Of a stretch of DNA of 64,000 nt, positions 24,973-37,907 are shown one piece after another. Location: positions 25,163,034 through 25,227,033 of the forward strand of contig OY783205.1 in assembly GCA_963678705.1 (NCBI GenBank). Direction: 5' to 3'. Each line of letters starts with the position of its first letter. Position 1 is the first letter of the stretch. The translations under genes were made by a program, and so were the position numbers. Source of the DNA: Panorpa germanica (Eukaryota > Arthropoda > Insecta > Mecoptera > Panorpidae). The notes beneath the pieces are model-generated. The model searched no databases, was not told the origin of the DNA, and saw nothing but the letters and a program-made list of their open reading frames with translations.

Positions 24973-25322
24973 CTGTAACAAGAAATAACATTTGTTAATT
25001 AATTATTAATTACTAGAGTTGATGTAGGTCGATAACTTAATAATTAAATATAGTCTATAGCTTTATTAAGTACGAGTATTACATCATTAGTGTATATGCA
25101 ATTGCAATGTTAATTATTATTTAATTATTTGTTTACTAATCATAACATTTATAATTAAAAAAGTTATTATTTATAACTTGAGTATAAAATCTTTTTAAAA
25201 CATCATACGATCAAGCCCAATTTGTTTACCATATAAGCAATTATTTTAATTGCTCATTCTCACTTATTCTTTTTGATATTTAATTTATGTTTTCACATTT
25301 TTATCTAGATTTTTAGATTTTC

Positions 25323-25648
25323 AGAATAGGCATGCGTTGTTAGTAATATAAATTTTGACAGTTCGACAAAATTGAATGTGAAGTAATTAAAATAGCAATT
25401 TTTAATAACAATTAGTAAAAGAAATTGTTTTTACTTCTTCATTTTTAACAAACTGACATTGAACATCTTTTAAATATAAATCCTACTGCATTTTGACAGA
25501 TTGTCACATTTTGGAGATTATAATATTTCATAGTTTTTCTTAATTTAGAAATATTGGAGCTTGTAAGGTTCCAAAACAACAAAGAAAACGTAAAGTTTAA
25601 GTTGAATTTAAATTAAATTAAAAAATAAAACAGTGAGTGGGAATGATA
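25323..25648 (-). repeat. Interspersed repeat R4, copy 3
   Basis: Inverted copy: GAATAGGCATGCGTTG at the left, CAGTGAGTGGGAATGAT at the right. Confidence 0.65.
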
Positions 25649-26267
25649 ATTTGTAGTTTTCAAAATAAACAGAAAAATTGATTACACATTTTCAAGATGG
25701 CAGCCGAAAGAAGGAAAGAAAACTTAAAACTTTTTACATAATAAAACAAAAAATTGATCTCCTTTTAATGACGGATTTCATCGATTAAACAAGATAATAA
25801 CAAGAGATAATCTAACAAATAATATCATGCTGTTGGCGGACACTATAGAGTTGATTATCATCACAGCTGGTGACGTCACAGATGTTATTTCCTAACAGTT
25901 ACTCTTAAAGATACTTCACTGTAAAACACAAAGTGAAAATAAATTTATTTGTGTCCCTGTCACGTTTTTGACGACCGGCCAAAATTTAGAGGTCGTTTGA
26001 AGCACGTGGTACAGTGTGACGTCAATATGACGGGGTATCAGTGATAGCTATTTCCGCTAGTCAGTATCTAGATACATTCAAAGTAACTAAATGGTTAACG
26101 TAATATAGATAAAAGTGTCAATAACTTAAAGATTACGCTAATGAGAAAATTAATTACTACTTTGTATCTATAACTTAAGTGTTTGTTTTTTTATTGTTGT
26201 TTAAATGTTTCCTTATCAGATACTTAGGTGAAATTTTTAAAATCTAAATTACTGTGATAATAACAAT

Positions 26268-26441
26268 TATAGTTCAAACTACGAGAGTTCAACAGTGATT
26301 CATGCTTAAAATAAGTTGTTCTGTACAAATCTGCGAAACAATGAATTCTTTTTAGCGAATATTATAAATTTCACCATCGTATCGTAGATTTATACGGTCC
26401 TTATAACCTCCTTTGACATCAAATATCAGCGGTAGACTAAT
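26268..26441 (-). mobile_element. TA-flanked MITE, degenerate copy
   Basis: TATAGTTCAAACTACGAGAG on the left matches the family; the right end is decayed. Confidence 0.45.
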
Positions 26442-26878
26442 ATAAATTATATACTGAATATTGCACATCTGTAATTATAGTTTGTTTCATGCTATCTTGA
26501 ATATAGTTAATTTTTTTTTGATTTTCTCTCTATGTTAAATAAATGCCAACTCTATAATGAAGATAATAATACTGCAACAACCTCTCTCTCTCTCTTTATA
26601 TCTCTCTATTTTCCTCTCTAGTAATTGTAAATATATCTCAGAATTGAGATATTCAAAAAGTGTCAGTGTATGTGTGGTAATAATTCTAAAAATATTGTGC
26701 CAACAAATAACAGTAATTTTAAACAAGTCAATGATATGTAATTATACTACTACAAGCTATAGAGCAATAATGAATTAAATTGGTTAGTCTCCTTAGTTTT
26801 ACATTCTAAAAAAATATACGTGCTACATTTAATAATTCTACTAGAGATATTTCGCAAGGTAAAATACATATTTTGTTT

Positions 26879-27541
26879 TTAAGGAGGTACAGGACGAAGA
26901 GAATATACGAATTATAAGAGACAAATATCGAGATTGTACAATTGAAAATAAATTTCTCAGTTTCCAATTTTTTTTTTATGTATAGTTCAAATTACGAGAT
27001 TTCGGCGGCGACTCATACTTAAAACAAGTTGTAGGGTATAAACTGCAGATATAATTAAAAAGCACTGATTCACTTATTTTTCTACAATGTATATAGAAAA
27101 CAAATTAGATAAAATTCATTATTGTATTATAGATTTATACCGCTCTTTAAGGTCTTTTAAGTGTAAGTCACCGCCGAACTACCTTAATTTGGACTATATA
27201 TATAATAGTTTAATAATTAAAATATTACCTATAATTAATGTCAAATTTATATTAATTAAATTGAAATTGAATATTTTGAAATAGTAATAATAAATTTGAC
27301 AAAATTTACTGTGTTTTTTACTGGTTTTATTTAATTATTTTCGAAAATAGGTATCCTAGTTAATAATTTTCTTTTTGTAATAGTTTTTTGAAAACATTGT
27401 CATCATTTTTTCATAGTTAGGCTATTTTTATAACCTTGCACCCTAACTCATTAAAATTTCGAGACAGCATGTATTTTAACTCTCGACCCTCAAATTTGAC
27501 GACATTTTAATAATTTACATAAAGGTCTCGTACCCCTTTAA
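26879..27541 (+). mobile_element. TTAA-flanked element, copy 1
   Basis: Left end TTAAGGAGGTACAGGACG, right end GTCTCGTACCCCTTTAA. Body shared with the copy at 33408-34163, for example TTGAGACAGCATGTATTTTA (one base different here). TTAA on both sides suggests a piggyBac- or Kolobok-type non-autonomous element. A TA-flanked MITE is nested at 26981-27198. Confidence 0.65.
26981..27198 (-). mobile_element. TA-flanked MITE (Tc1/mariner-like), nested
   Basis: TATAGTTCAAATTACGAGAT at one end and TTAATTTGGACTATA at the other, with GGCGGCGACTCATACTTAAA near the left and its inverse near the right: about 40-bp imperfect terminal inverted repeats, 218 bp in all. The short open frame it contains is not a gene. 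Confidence 0.7.
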
Positions 27542-29412
27542 CAGTTTGACTATCTCTGATTTCAAAAGTTTATGAATACTAATATAAATAAAATTGATGA
27601 TAAAAACACTGATAAGAATAATATTAAACCATGTAGTAATATATCAGTAATGATAGTAATGATAAGATTGCAAATTCCCGCCTGACAAAAAATTGATTGA
27701 TTCATTTTAGCACAAATTACCAAATTTATTAGAAACATGCATAAATATTCTTTCTATGTTATTTTGTTTCTCATTGTTATATAAAACTCCTGGTTCTATC
27801 CATAGAAATACTAAAATCTATTTGACAAAACGAATCCATGCTTGCGGTGCTGACATGTCTACGTATATCTTTAAACACGTGATATTATTATTCAATTCGT
27901 TTGTACGTAGCTTGCAATAAAGCCTACCTTAATATAGTTATTTCCATGAGAACCTGTCCAGAAATCCTTACTACAAATTTAATGTTAAGTACATATATTT
28001 TATACCTGTCTACTCAAACTAAATCTTATGTCAATTAAAACGTCTGTTATCAATTTATGCTTGCATTACTTCGAAATATAGTATATGATAAGCAACAATT
28101 AACTTAATTCCATTTTTACAAGTATAAGCTATGTTTAATTTCTAATACCTTGATAACAACTACAAAACATTAATTCTAAAGTTAATATTTGAAAGGAAAT
28201 AAAATCAAATAATAATCCTTATCAGTTATCAGTCTGAATATATTTCGCAAGTTATCATTTGTTTAAATAGTTTTTTATTAAGGAAAAATAGTGTACTCTC
28301 TTGAGTGGAACTTCCGGTACACTGCTATCTTCAAAATATTTATTAAAGATATTCTGAGAAATTTAGAAATGTGTGCAAAACTATAAAAACTGTAAGAGAA
28401 ATTTATAAAATAAATAATAAATAAAATAAATGCATTTTGGGTAGGCCTACATGTGTCTAAAAATTAAAAACCAGTATAAAACGGTGCAAACTTCAATTAA
28501 TTTTAATATTTCGAGGTTATGAAAATATTCCGTCATGCTTATGTATAATAAAAGTTAATCTAAAAATAAAGTGTCAAATAAACTGATTGAAATTCACATA
28601 AAGTTAAAAATAGTACATAAATTTAACCTGCAGACGACAGGAAATGGTTGGCTACTAAATAAATAATCAACTTAACCTAAATTTTATAAACAGAAATACA
28701 TCGGTTTAATTATTTTTTTTAACTTGCAATGCATTTACATAAATTGTTTTTTAACAAACACACACCTCCTGAAAACAGGTGTGTCCCTCGACAATGTCAG
28801 AAACAAGGCTGTAAGGCTGATTGCAATACTCGTTCGTACATGGTTGTATGAAATATGCTCTCATGCTATTGTAGCATTCGTAGAATTGTAAAAGTGTATT
28901 TTGCATAACTAAGCGTGTAGGCTGATAAGCAGGGCCGTATTGTTAAAGATATTAGCATAAATCAGGAGTCGAGATATTGAAGAGAAAAAAAAGAAGTAAA
29001 AATGATAATATTATGGTACATGAGAAGCTCCACCGGTAAAAGAAAACCTAATTTAAGAAGGGAGATCTAGAAAACCATGAAATTATTCTTTTGGATTCAT
29101 CTTCAACTATTGCAGAAGGGCCAATAAACAAATAAATAAAATTTACTTTGAAATTCTTTGGTTTCCTAATTAAATTTTAGTATATTTGACTACTGTCCAG
29201 AAGTGCGTTATCCTATGACCAAAATGGGCCCAATCTATATTTATTATGATTTGAAAAGATATTCACAAACTTGTAATAAATTTGTTTCAAGTAACAAATC
29301 GATTCTATTTTGAATTTTTTGATTTTTACTTAAAAAGGTTCAATAATCCTGTGTTACAAATAATTATTAAAATCGAACTCATTGCAGAATACTAAAAATA
29401 ATGTATTTAACA

Positions 29413-29443
<31 letters not shown>

Positions 29444-29986
29444 TATTTGAAAATAAAATTGCTTAATTTAAAAAAAAAAATTATTTATAATCGGTTTTTT
29501 TAATAAATTCTGAATTATTTTTTTCAAAATTCGACAGTATAATATAATAAAAACTATATTTTTAATATACCAAAATAATATTTTTTTTTAAATTTTTCTT
29601 TTAAAAAATATTTTTTCTTTCTGTTTAGACATAACCTCGTTGGGTTCTGAGCGAGTCATTCATAAAATATATTTTTAGGGTTGTTAAGTTTGCCAAAAAA
29701 AAATATTTAAAGGTGCGAGGCCGACCGTAACGGTAAAGCAACTAAATTCTAAGCAAGCTACAAAATAACAAAGCGTGTTTCAAATGAGATGATACTATTT
29801 ATAATGCAAATAACTTTTCAACTAAAAATCAAAATGCGATTTTTCTTTCTTTAAAATATTAAGTAAATATATAATATTATATATAGAATATAATTTCTAT
29901 GTAATAATTTAGTTTTAATGATCAAAAAATGTATTATTTTATTTAGAACACGCCGTTTCAATAAATAAAATCTAATAAATATTTAC
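27542..29986. other. Leader intron of the SLC17 gene, left part
   Basis: No ORF or listed repeat; low-complexity runs and an (AT)n tract near 29.4 kb. Confidence 0.5.
29424..29446. repeat. (AT)n microsatellite
   Basis: Uninterrupted AT dinucleotides after an A-run. A similar (TA)n then (TG)n tract is at 40287-40340, a (TC)n tract at 26581-26620 and a G-run at 37418-37430. Confidence 0.9.
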
Positions 29987-30112
29987 CTTAGTAAAATCAC
30001 AAAAATATTATTTTAAAAATACACTTATATTAAGCACTGAATTTATCACAAATAAAAATAAATAGTTTTTAGGTAATAAATGATTTCACTTTAGCTGTAT
30101 TTAGCTCCAACT
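29987..30112 (-). other. Predicted 5'UTR exon of the SLC17 gene
   Basis: On the minus strand, about 126 nt run from an Inr-like TTAGTT to a consensus donor CTAAG|GTAAAT at 29987/29986. The stretch has no ORF and no repeat similarity within the window. It lies upstream of, and in the same orientation as, the first coding exon at 24.97 kb, which itself begins with a splice acceptor and therefore needs an upstream leader exon. Linking the two is inference. Confidence 0.4.
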
Positions 30113-30146
30113 AATCGAAGCAACTAGCACGAACGCTGGCTTTATA
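30109..30146 (-). promoter_or_regulatory. TATA box and initiator-like core promoter
   Basis: Reading the minus strand, TATAAA occupies 30146-30141, and an arthropod initiator-like TTAGTT lies with its A at 30112, 34 nt downstream of the first T of the TATA box. The spacing is as expected for a TATA-dependent Pol II promoter, and the following 126 nt end in a splice donor. It probably drives the SLC17 gene. Confidence 0.4.
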
Positions 30147-30559
30147 CTAAACCAGAATGGAGGGAGCTTCTACTAACTGAACTAACATGTGCTGCAGACT
30201 TGAATGGGTAGCTATGCGATGTTTGCTCGAGAACTTTGCTAGATGTTTATTTTCGTATTGTTTGAATTTGTATGGCGCTCCAACATTGTACAATGTTCTT
30301 TTATATGGGGACTAAATAGTCGTATGTAAGAACGATTATCACCGGATGCTTCCGATCTAATAAAATGTATGAAAGTCCGATGACGTATTGAATAAATTAA
30401 ATGTACTGTGTTTCACTATCATTGTTTATAAAAATATTAATTCATTTATATATGTACATATGCAAGCACTACATTTTAAATTATAATTAATTACATCTTG
30501 GAATTTAACTGTATATCAGGACCGTACTTACAAGAGTCCTAGTCCCTATAAACAATTTT

Positions 30560-30655
30560 TCTAAATCTTGTACGATTCTTATACGATTCTGAATCGATTC
30601 GGTTCGGTTTGTTCGAATCTTGTACGATTCTATATCGATTCGGTTCAGTTTCAGT
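30560..30655 (+). repeat. Two-copy direct repeat of about 46 bp
   Basis: ATCTTGTACGATTCT ... ATCGATTCGGTTC occurs twice in succession, just upstream of the 312-bp array. Confidence 0.6.
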
Positions 30656-30795
30656 AAACATGGTTTATAGGTTAGATTATTAATAATATCTAGTTAATAA
30701 CTGTTGGTGCGCAAAACTGTGTTGAACCCTTTCAATTTGCAAACAATAAAGCAGGTCATTTCAGTAGATGGGACAGGTGATAGGACGTGGTACAA

Positions 30796-31732
30796 ATAGC
30801 TCTTGTGAGAGACAATTTCGCACATTCTGGGTCGTCGGGCACCCCCGCTTGGAAATACCTTCATTTCTGTAAAAGTATTCTATTTATTTAGGATCGTTAA
30901 TAGCCTAAAATTTACTTATTAAAAACCAATTCGTTCCGTTCCTTTATTTAAAAATCAACTACTTAAAATTATTGCTTTCGAGTTCCCAATCGCAGCCATC
31001 CTTAGGTACAACGTATATTATGTTCTACAAAAGATTAACCTTAACTTTTGTCCGTACAATTTTTATTACCTTCCTCAAAATAAAACGATAATAATCGAAA
31101 CAATCAAATAGCTTTTGTGAGAGACAATTTCGCACATTCTGGGTCGTCGGGCACCCCCGCTTGGAAATACCTTCATTTCTATAAAAATATTCTATTTACT
31201 TAGGATCGTTAATCGCCTAAAATTTACTTATTAAAAACCAATTCGTTCCGTTCCTTTATTTAAAAATCAACTACTTAAAACTCTTGCTTTCGGCTTCCCA
31301 ATCGCAGCCATCCTTAGGTACAAAGTATATTATGTTCTACAAAAGATTAACCTCAACTTTTGTCCGTACAATTTTTATTACCTTCCTGAAAATAAATCGA
31401 TAATAATCGAAAAAATCAAATAGCTTTTGTGAGAGACAATTTCGCACATTCTGGGTCGTCGGGCACCCCCGCTTGTAAATACCTTCATTTCTGTAAAAGT
31501 ATTCTATTTATTTAGGATCGTTAATCGCCTAAAATTTACTTATTAAAAACCAATTCGTTCCGTTCCTTTATTTAAAAATCAACTACTTAAAGTTCTTGCT
31601 TTCGGGTTTCCAATCGCAGCCATCCTCAGGTACAAAGTGCATTATGTTCTACAAAAGATTAACTTCAACTTTGGTCCGTACAATTTTTATTACCTTCCTA
31701 AAAATAAAACGATAAAAATCGAAACAATCAAA
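30796..31732 (+). repeat. Tandem repeat, three copies of 312 bp
   Basis: Units start at about 30796, 31108 and 31420 and are about 95% alike. Each holds GAGAGACAATTTCGCACATT, TGGGTCGTCGGGCACCCCCG, AAAACCAATTCGTTCCGTTC and CAATCGCAGCCATCCT. No ORF runs through. The array ends exactly at a unit boundary (CGAAACAATCAAA), as in short satellite arrays. Confidence 0.9.
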
Positions 31733-32024
31733 AATTAAAATTGACTAATTTAAAAAAATATTATCTTAAAATCGTTGAATATATTTTAAAAAGAATTTTA
31801 AGAAGTTGCAGGAGCAAACTATTCTCAAGGCACAAGAAATATACGCTTTATCTTCCATTGTTTATGAGGTCAAATTCACATTAGATAGAATGTAATCTCA
31901 AATTTGTCAAGAAGGTCATCATTTTCATCAGATTATATCAGAATATGAATAGATTAAGATCTTAGATTTGGGAACAGAAGGTCGTCCGTGACGGTAGAGA
32001 TTATACAAAGAAAGATGGCATAGA

Positions 32025-32478
32025 ATGGAATGTGTAATTTTGCAAAAAAAAGGTCATTACTTGAAGATCCAGTTGGAATCCAAATATTTGTTTGTGGTAA
32101 ACATCCATAAGTTGACACAGCTTGCATCAAAACGTTTGTTAAATTTTAGTGAGAGAGAAAAAAAAATTTTAGTGAGAGGTCCTAGAAATCTCGATGCTTT
32201 TAATAAAAGGCTACCACAATCAAACTGGGAAATACTTTCCATTTTAGTTTTGTGTTTACGCGACCACAAAAATACCACTTAACCTCAATTTGTTTAAACT
32301 GAACTTAGCTACTGATGAACCAATCTATAATTTAAAAATAAACAACAAGTCACAAAACAGATCTATTAAAAATGGGAGTGTTGTACAACACAAATGTGCA
32401 CGGAGCGAAATAAGGAGAAACTTTTGTGGTAATCCTAGAATTTATGACCTATATTTTCACCTTCAAACTCATGTCTGA
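32025..32478 (+). other. Possible decayed coding fragment
   Basis: Two open stretches (32025-32282 and 32290-32478) in different frames. The first contains LLNFSEREKKILVRGP, a charged segment loosely like the helix-turn-helix region of Tc1-type transposases. No catalytic motif and no full-length frame. Function unknown; it may be chance. Confidence 0.2.
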
Positions 32479-32764
32479 GGTCCTGATCTTAAAAACAATC
32501 ATACGGAGACAAACAGACATAATCTTAGTTGAAATTCTTCGTATTTTTATAGGGAAGAAATAGTTTGCTAGATATTTATTTTTGATTAACTTTTAGTTAA
32601 TGAAAAAATCAACAAAAACTTCCATATTTCCTTGAGAGGGTTAAGAAGAACCTAAGGCTACTGAAATTGCCTTTGCTCTACCAAAATCGAAAACAAAACA
32701 AACCCAGTTAATATTTTGGAGTCACTTTGACATCATATTGAAGATGCGTTTGATTTTTTTGTCA

Positions 32765-33003
32765 TAAAACAATTCAATTTGATTTCACTCGTTCAAGGAA
32801 ATGTCAGTGATATGAACTACAAATAGCAAAATCACTTCACCTGGCTTCACTACCGTACTAGTATTGAATGAAGCTGCAAATAAACCATTAAAGTGTAATA
32901 GAGACAGATATATCTTGTTTCTTTTTCTAGGATATTCTAGTGAAAGACACACAAGTATATCTCCATTTAATTAATTATATGATGTTGGAATAAGAAAAAT
33001 TAA
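32765..33003 (+). repeat. Dispersed repeat R9, copy 1
   Basis: AAACAATTCAATTTGATTTC ... AGACAGATATATCTTGTTTC ... ATGATGTTGGAATAAGAAAA. Matched in inverted orientation at 36868-37063, which lacks about 50 bp of its middle. Confidence 0.65.
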
Positions 33004-33407
33004 TTTTACCAAAATGTTTACTGGAAAACTTTTGTCAAGATTTTTAATTATTTTAGTTAAAATTCCTAATAATCAAGAGTAGTTTAAAGATCATATTCAT
33101 GAATTGCATCATCATCGCTTCTTTTCTGATACTGATTTTGTGGTCAGCACCGACTGATAGCCATGATCCCAGCATGTGGGAGATATGCCTATATTTTAGA
33201 TATCGAAAATTTGTCGCAGCATCTAAAGGCATGATAGACATGCCTTAACATGCATTTAAATGAATCATACATTCACAGAAATAAAAAAAAGGATATCAAG
33301 TCTGTAAAAATAATCTAACATGCGATGTTTCCTATAAATAGTATACATTGATCAGGTGGACTACTTCTTGATTGTCAGTTTTTTTTAAGTTTATTACTGA
33401 AATATAT

Positions 33408-34163
33408 TAAGGAGGTACAGGACGTACCGTCAATGCAAAAAGTTTATCTCTCGGTAATACGAAATGCAAAATACGAAGTACATGAGGGACGGGCTAATAT
33501 TGGGACTGTACCTTTGAAAATGAATTTTTCAATTCCCTATTAAACTGCTTTTTGCTTGTTAAAATGATTTTTTATGCATATAATAGTTTAATAAATTAAA
33601 AATTACCTATAATTAAAATCAAATTTATATTAATTCAATTTAAATACAAATTAAATATTTTGAAAAAGGAATAATAAATTTTGCAACGCTGCAAATTTAC
33701 GTGTTGACGCATGCGTGATTTGGTTCTTTGACCAATAAATTGTTATATGTTATATAACATTTATTCCGATTTTGAATTTCCCGCTCAAATTGGCATTTGC
33801 AACGTTGCCGGCTTATAATCTACACTTACTGTTTCTTACTGGTTTTATTTAAATATTTTCGTATATAGGTATCCTTTTGATAATTTTCTTTTTGCAATAG
33901 TTACAAAAAAGATTATTTTATATACACCTAGTTTTTGAAAGCCGTGTCACCATTTTTTTGTAGTTAAAAGTTATATCATGTGGTGAAATTGAGCTAAAAA
34001 TTATAATTTGTATGGAAAATGACTATTTTCAATCATGTATAAAAAGAAACTATGAACCCTAGGTCTCTAAAATTTTGAGACAGCATGTATTTTAACTATT
34101 TGTATCGACCCTCTAAATTTCACAACGTTTTCATCATTTACGTTAACGTTCTTTACCTCTTTA
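33408..34163 (+). mobile_element. TTAA-flanked element, copy 2
   Basis: TTAAGGAGGTACAGGACG at the left, CTTTACCTCTTTAA at the right. About 750 bp without coding capacity. It contains extra internal sequence relative to copy 1, including the stretch around 33690-33830. Confidence 0.6.
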
Positions 34164-34897
34164 AGGTTATTTTTTTTAAATATTGAAAAATTATGTTGTT
34201 CATATTATAGTTTCGTTTGGCATTATTTTATGTCGACGACACAGTCGGCAAGAGTATTGATGCTTGAGGCTAACTACTACTACGTACAAATACTGCCGAC
34301 ATAGTAAGATGTCGTCGATGATAGGAAACCACTGCAATCTATCTGGCATTAATATTACGAAAACACATTACGAAAATCTGATTAAATTTCTGATTAAATT
34401 TAATTTTTTATCGGAAACAAGGAAATACATAATGTATTTCAACTCAATTATTGACGACAGATATTCTAAGAAAAATAGATCATATAAATAAGCCTTATAT
34501 TCGTTGTACAGTCTTCTACTAAATTCAATTTAAAAAGTACGTTTATTTCAAGGTATAGCCAAGCAAGATACGTGCGTTTAATAGGAAACCTGATTTTTGG
34601 GCTGTTCCATATAAAGTAAAAAAAAAACTCTATAGAAATAGTCAGACTACCTGTTTTATTGTACCAGACCTGTATAATATGGCCAGCTACTCAGCAATAA
34701 TATCAGAACCACAATAGATGTAAATGGAAATACCTGTTGCAAAATATCTTGCAGCGTTGTGCGCTACCTGGAATTCTCTCCGTAAAAAATAACGGTTAGA
34801 TGAAGAAGGCATGGATCTAAATTGCTGTTGTATTTTTGATTTGTTAAAATTTCAATAAAGTTATTAGGATTCGCCGAATATGATTCTAGATGTTATA

Positions 34898-35496
34898 ATA
34901 GGCTTGTGTCCTCATTTTTTAGTGTTCGATGTTTCAATTGTTGATTGAAATTTATGTTAATAAATGTGTATCGGCGTTTCTATTTTATTAAATATCTAAA
35001 TGTTGACGGAGACATAGCAATTAAAAGTTCGAATTGTAGTTTTAGCGCTAGAAATGGTCGGCCATATTTGTATGACGTGTAATGCATTTTAATGTCAGTT
35101 ATTTGTTGAGTAGGTCAGTGCTGTGGTAATGTTCTGTGAAAAGAATAGTCAAGTCAAAGAATAATAAGTTTTTATTTTATTTAACCCTACTAAGGCAGAC
35201 ATAATATTGAAATTTTATTGTTCCTTGAAATAGCTGTAAAAATACATATAGCAGAGATTTATGATCTGTAAGGTTGGTAACCTTACACAAGGATTGTGAT
35301 GTCACATGCACTTGAAATGTGTACAACGTTGAACCCCTTTAATAATTAAAGAGACAAAATGACTCTTTTAATTGTTAATATCTCTTAACATATAAGGAGT
35401 TATTAAAAAATAATTGAACATTTGAAGTTCTAGTAACCCACTTTATCAATATATAGTACACTTTTATAGAAATTAAAACATAGGACACAAGCCCAT
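34898..35496 (+). mobile_element. MITE-1 copy H, full length
   Basis: Left end ATAGGCTTGTGTCC, right end GGACACAAGCCCAT; small central deletion, hairpin kept. Intergenic. Confidence 0.85.
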
Positions 35497-35535
35497 TGTC
35501 GTAAAACTAACAGGAAGAAACAATTGAAGGTAAAC

Positions 35536-36055
35536 CAAGCGGCCATATTTATGACGTAACATGTCGCACTATTAAGGGACCCATTAGAATCACTGCGTAT
35601 ATCTTTTAAGGCATTCATGTACCTTAGTTTATCATCATTAATATTTGTCATCTTCGTGCTTGTTAACTCTTATAAACCTTCTAATATTAAATTTAACAAC
35701 TCTTCATTTATTTATATATAACTTTTACATTTCTCATCAATCATCATCAAAAATACTTACTTTCAATTTACATAAATTACACAGGATCTCGCAAGGATCT
35801 GCCACGACTGGGGATAGTTATTTGTTGTATGAATAAGAGTTCTGTGTCAAGCATGCTATCTCTTTTACGCTCTGTTGTAGAAAAGAGATGGCAACTTACC
35901 GGACGTGAAGTTAAATGTCTTAGAATGTCTCGTTAATAATTATGGAAAAAACTGACTATTTTAATTGTTAATATCTCCTAAAGTCTAGCGAATTATTAAC
36001 AAATAGTTAGACATTTAAGGTCCTGGTTGTCAACTTTATCAATATATACCCAAAC
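35536..36055 (+). repeat. Diverged relative of MITE-1
   Basis: GCGGCCATATTTATGACGTA followed by ACATGTCGCACTATTAAGG matches the left edge of fragment J (inverted). Further right, 35945-36053 resembles the MITE-1 right half (TTTTAATTGTTAATATCTCC ... AACTTTATCAATATATA) at lower identity. The middle is unlike MITE-1. It probably belongs to an older subfamily. Confidence 0.5.
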
Positions 36056-36867
36056 AGAGCATGTCCAGCGTTATTTGGGACGAAACTTTGCACAGAAATG
36101 AACACGCCATAACTCGTTAAAAACATACATTTGTCATGATTTTACTATTTTATAGAAAATACTATTTTATGTTTATTATGAACTAATTAACCAATACTAA
36201 TTATTGCATTAATTAATTATTAATAAGTAATTATTGCATTAGTAAATTCTCGAAAAGCACTGCACTGGCTCGGGAGAAGGGGGGAAGAAAATGACGATAT
36301 GTAGAATTAGTTTGTTATCAGCAAACGAACTTCTGATAATTTATCGAATGTTTATCAAGTCTTACATAAAACGGCAAATCTTGAAATCAGTCCTTGACAA
36401 TCATTGATGGCATTAATAAATCTGAAGTGGAACGCCCCGGGCCCAAGGACCCGATTCCTCACTATAAGGCGTCTCCTGGGCGCTCGTCTGACAACATTGT
36501 TGACATAAAGATAATTTCAAGTAGATAGTCACTTTAAGAGACATTGCCAAATTAGCTGATTAGTGTTAGAGTCTTGATAAAATCAATTAAACGAATGCCC
36601 TCATCAGGATCGAATTAATTAAGTCATACACGACAATAATTCGGACAGGATTTATTAATTAACATATTCTTTTTTAATTACTTAATATTCTTTAATATTA
36701 TATACTTAAATAAAAGTTTAGTTATGAAACGTTTCATCAATTTATTATCTCTTTTAATATTTTTTTTTACTAATTTTTACTCACAAACTGCAATTATAAC
36801 TAAAATAATTAAAAATATTGCCAATAAAAAAGTATATTGTTTCCTAGTTAAAATTTCTTAATTAGAA

Positions 36868-37063
36868 TAATTTTTCTCATTCCAACATCATACAATTAAA
36901 TCGAGTTATACTTATTGTCTCTTTCACTAGATTATTATAGAAAAAGAAACAAGATATATCTGTCTCTGTTACACTTGAATGGTTTATTTGCGACTTCATT
37001 CAATACTGGTACGGTAGATTTGGCATTTCCTTGAACGAGTGAAATCAAATTGAATTGTTTCAT
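36868..37063 (-). repeat. Dispersed repeat R9, copy 2
   Basis: Inverted partner of 32765-33003, for example GAAACAAGATATATCTGTCT and CATTTCCTTGAACGAGTGAA. Confidence 0.65.
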
Positions 37064-37907
37064 GGCAAAGCAACATATATTATGGTTGTTGTGAAAAACG
37101 AATAATCACGTTTACTTATTTCTTCGATGACGTCACAAGCGAGCTAACATAAGCAGAAAAACTTAAATTTCAATTTAAAATATCTGTCAGCTTTTTTATA
37201 TTTGGATATCGTCTCTTAAATAACCAATAACTCACTAAGGAGTTATCTTTTAATTACGTCACATGCAAAGGAGTGAGAGGGGGTCTACATAGTGTTTTTT
37301 TCACTTTTGTAACGTCGAATCTAAAATTCTAAAAAGAATAAATAAAACCAAAACAAAATTAAATTAAAAAAATATATATATTTTAAAATGCGTGACGTCA
37401 CAACAACATAAAGGGAAGGGGGGGGGGGGGAGATGGTGCAATGTGTGTGACGTAATTTATGGATGATCCCTTAACAAATATTTTATGACCCTTGCATAGT
37501 AATTTACATAAAAAAGAATTAATATTTTATAGCATTTAATTATATACATAATGGAATCACCTAGTGCAACCAACCACAGTGCAAATTAGTTAAATGAAAC
37601 AAAATTCATTATGTAATGATGAAATGTTTATAAAAAATTGATTATAAATGTACGAGTATATCAGTTAGGCGTTGCGTAATCTAACGGCGTGTGTATTTGC
37701 ACTTTATGATCGTTTAAATTACGTTTCTAAAGTTTGTTATATTATTTAATTAATTTTTCATTTAATGAGATATGATAAACAACACTGTCTGTGTTTGCAT
37801 AGATATACGTAATATAATAATACTTAACTATCGATTATTATATCGATACATGTGGCTTCAGACCGCTTCAGCATACCGCAAAATACCGCCAGTTCCGTAT
37901 TTTTACA

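Noticed and set aside
26535..26778. Frames across the (TC)n tract
   Set aside because: Produced by the simple repeat; peptides are Ser/Leu runs without domain content.
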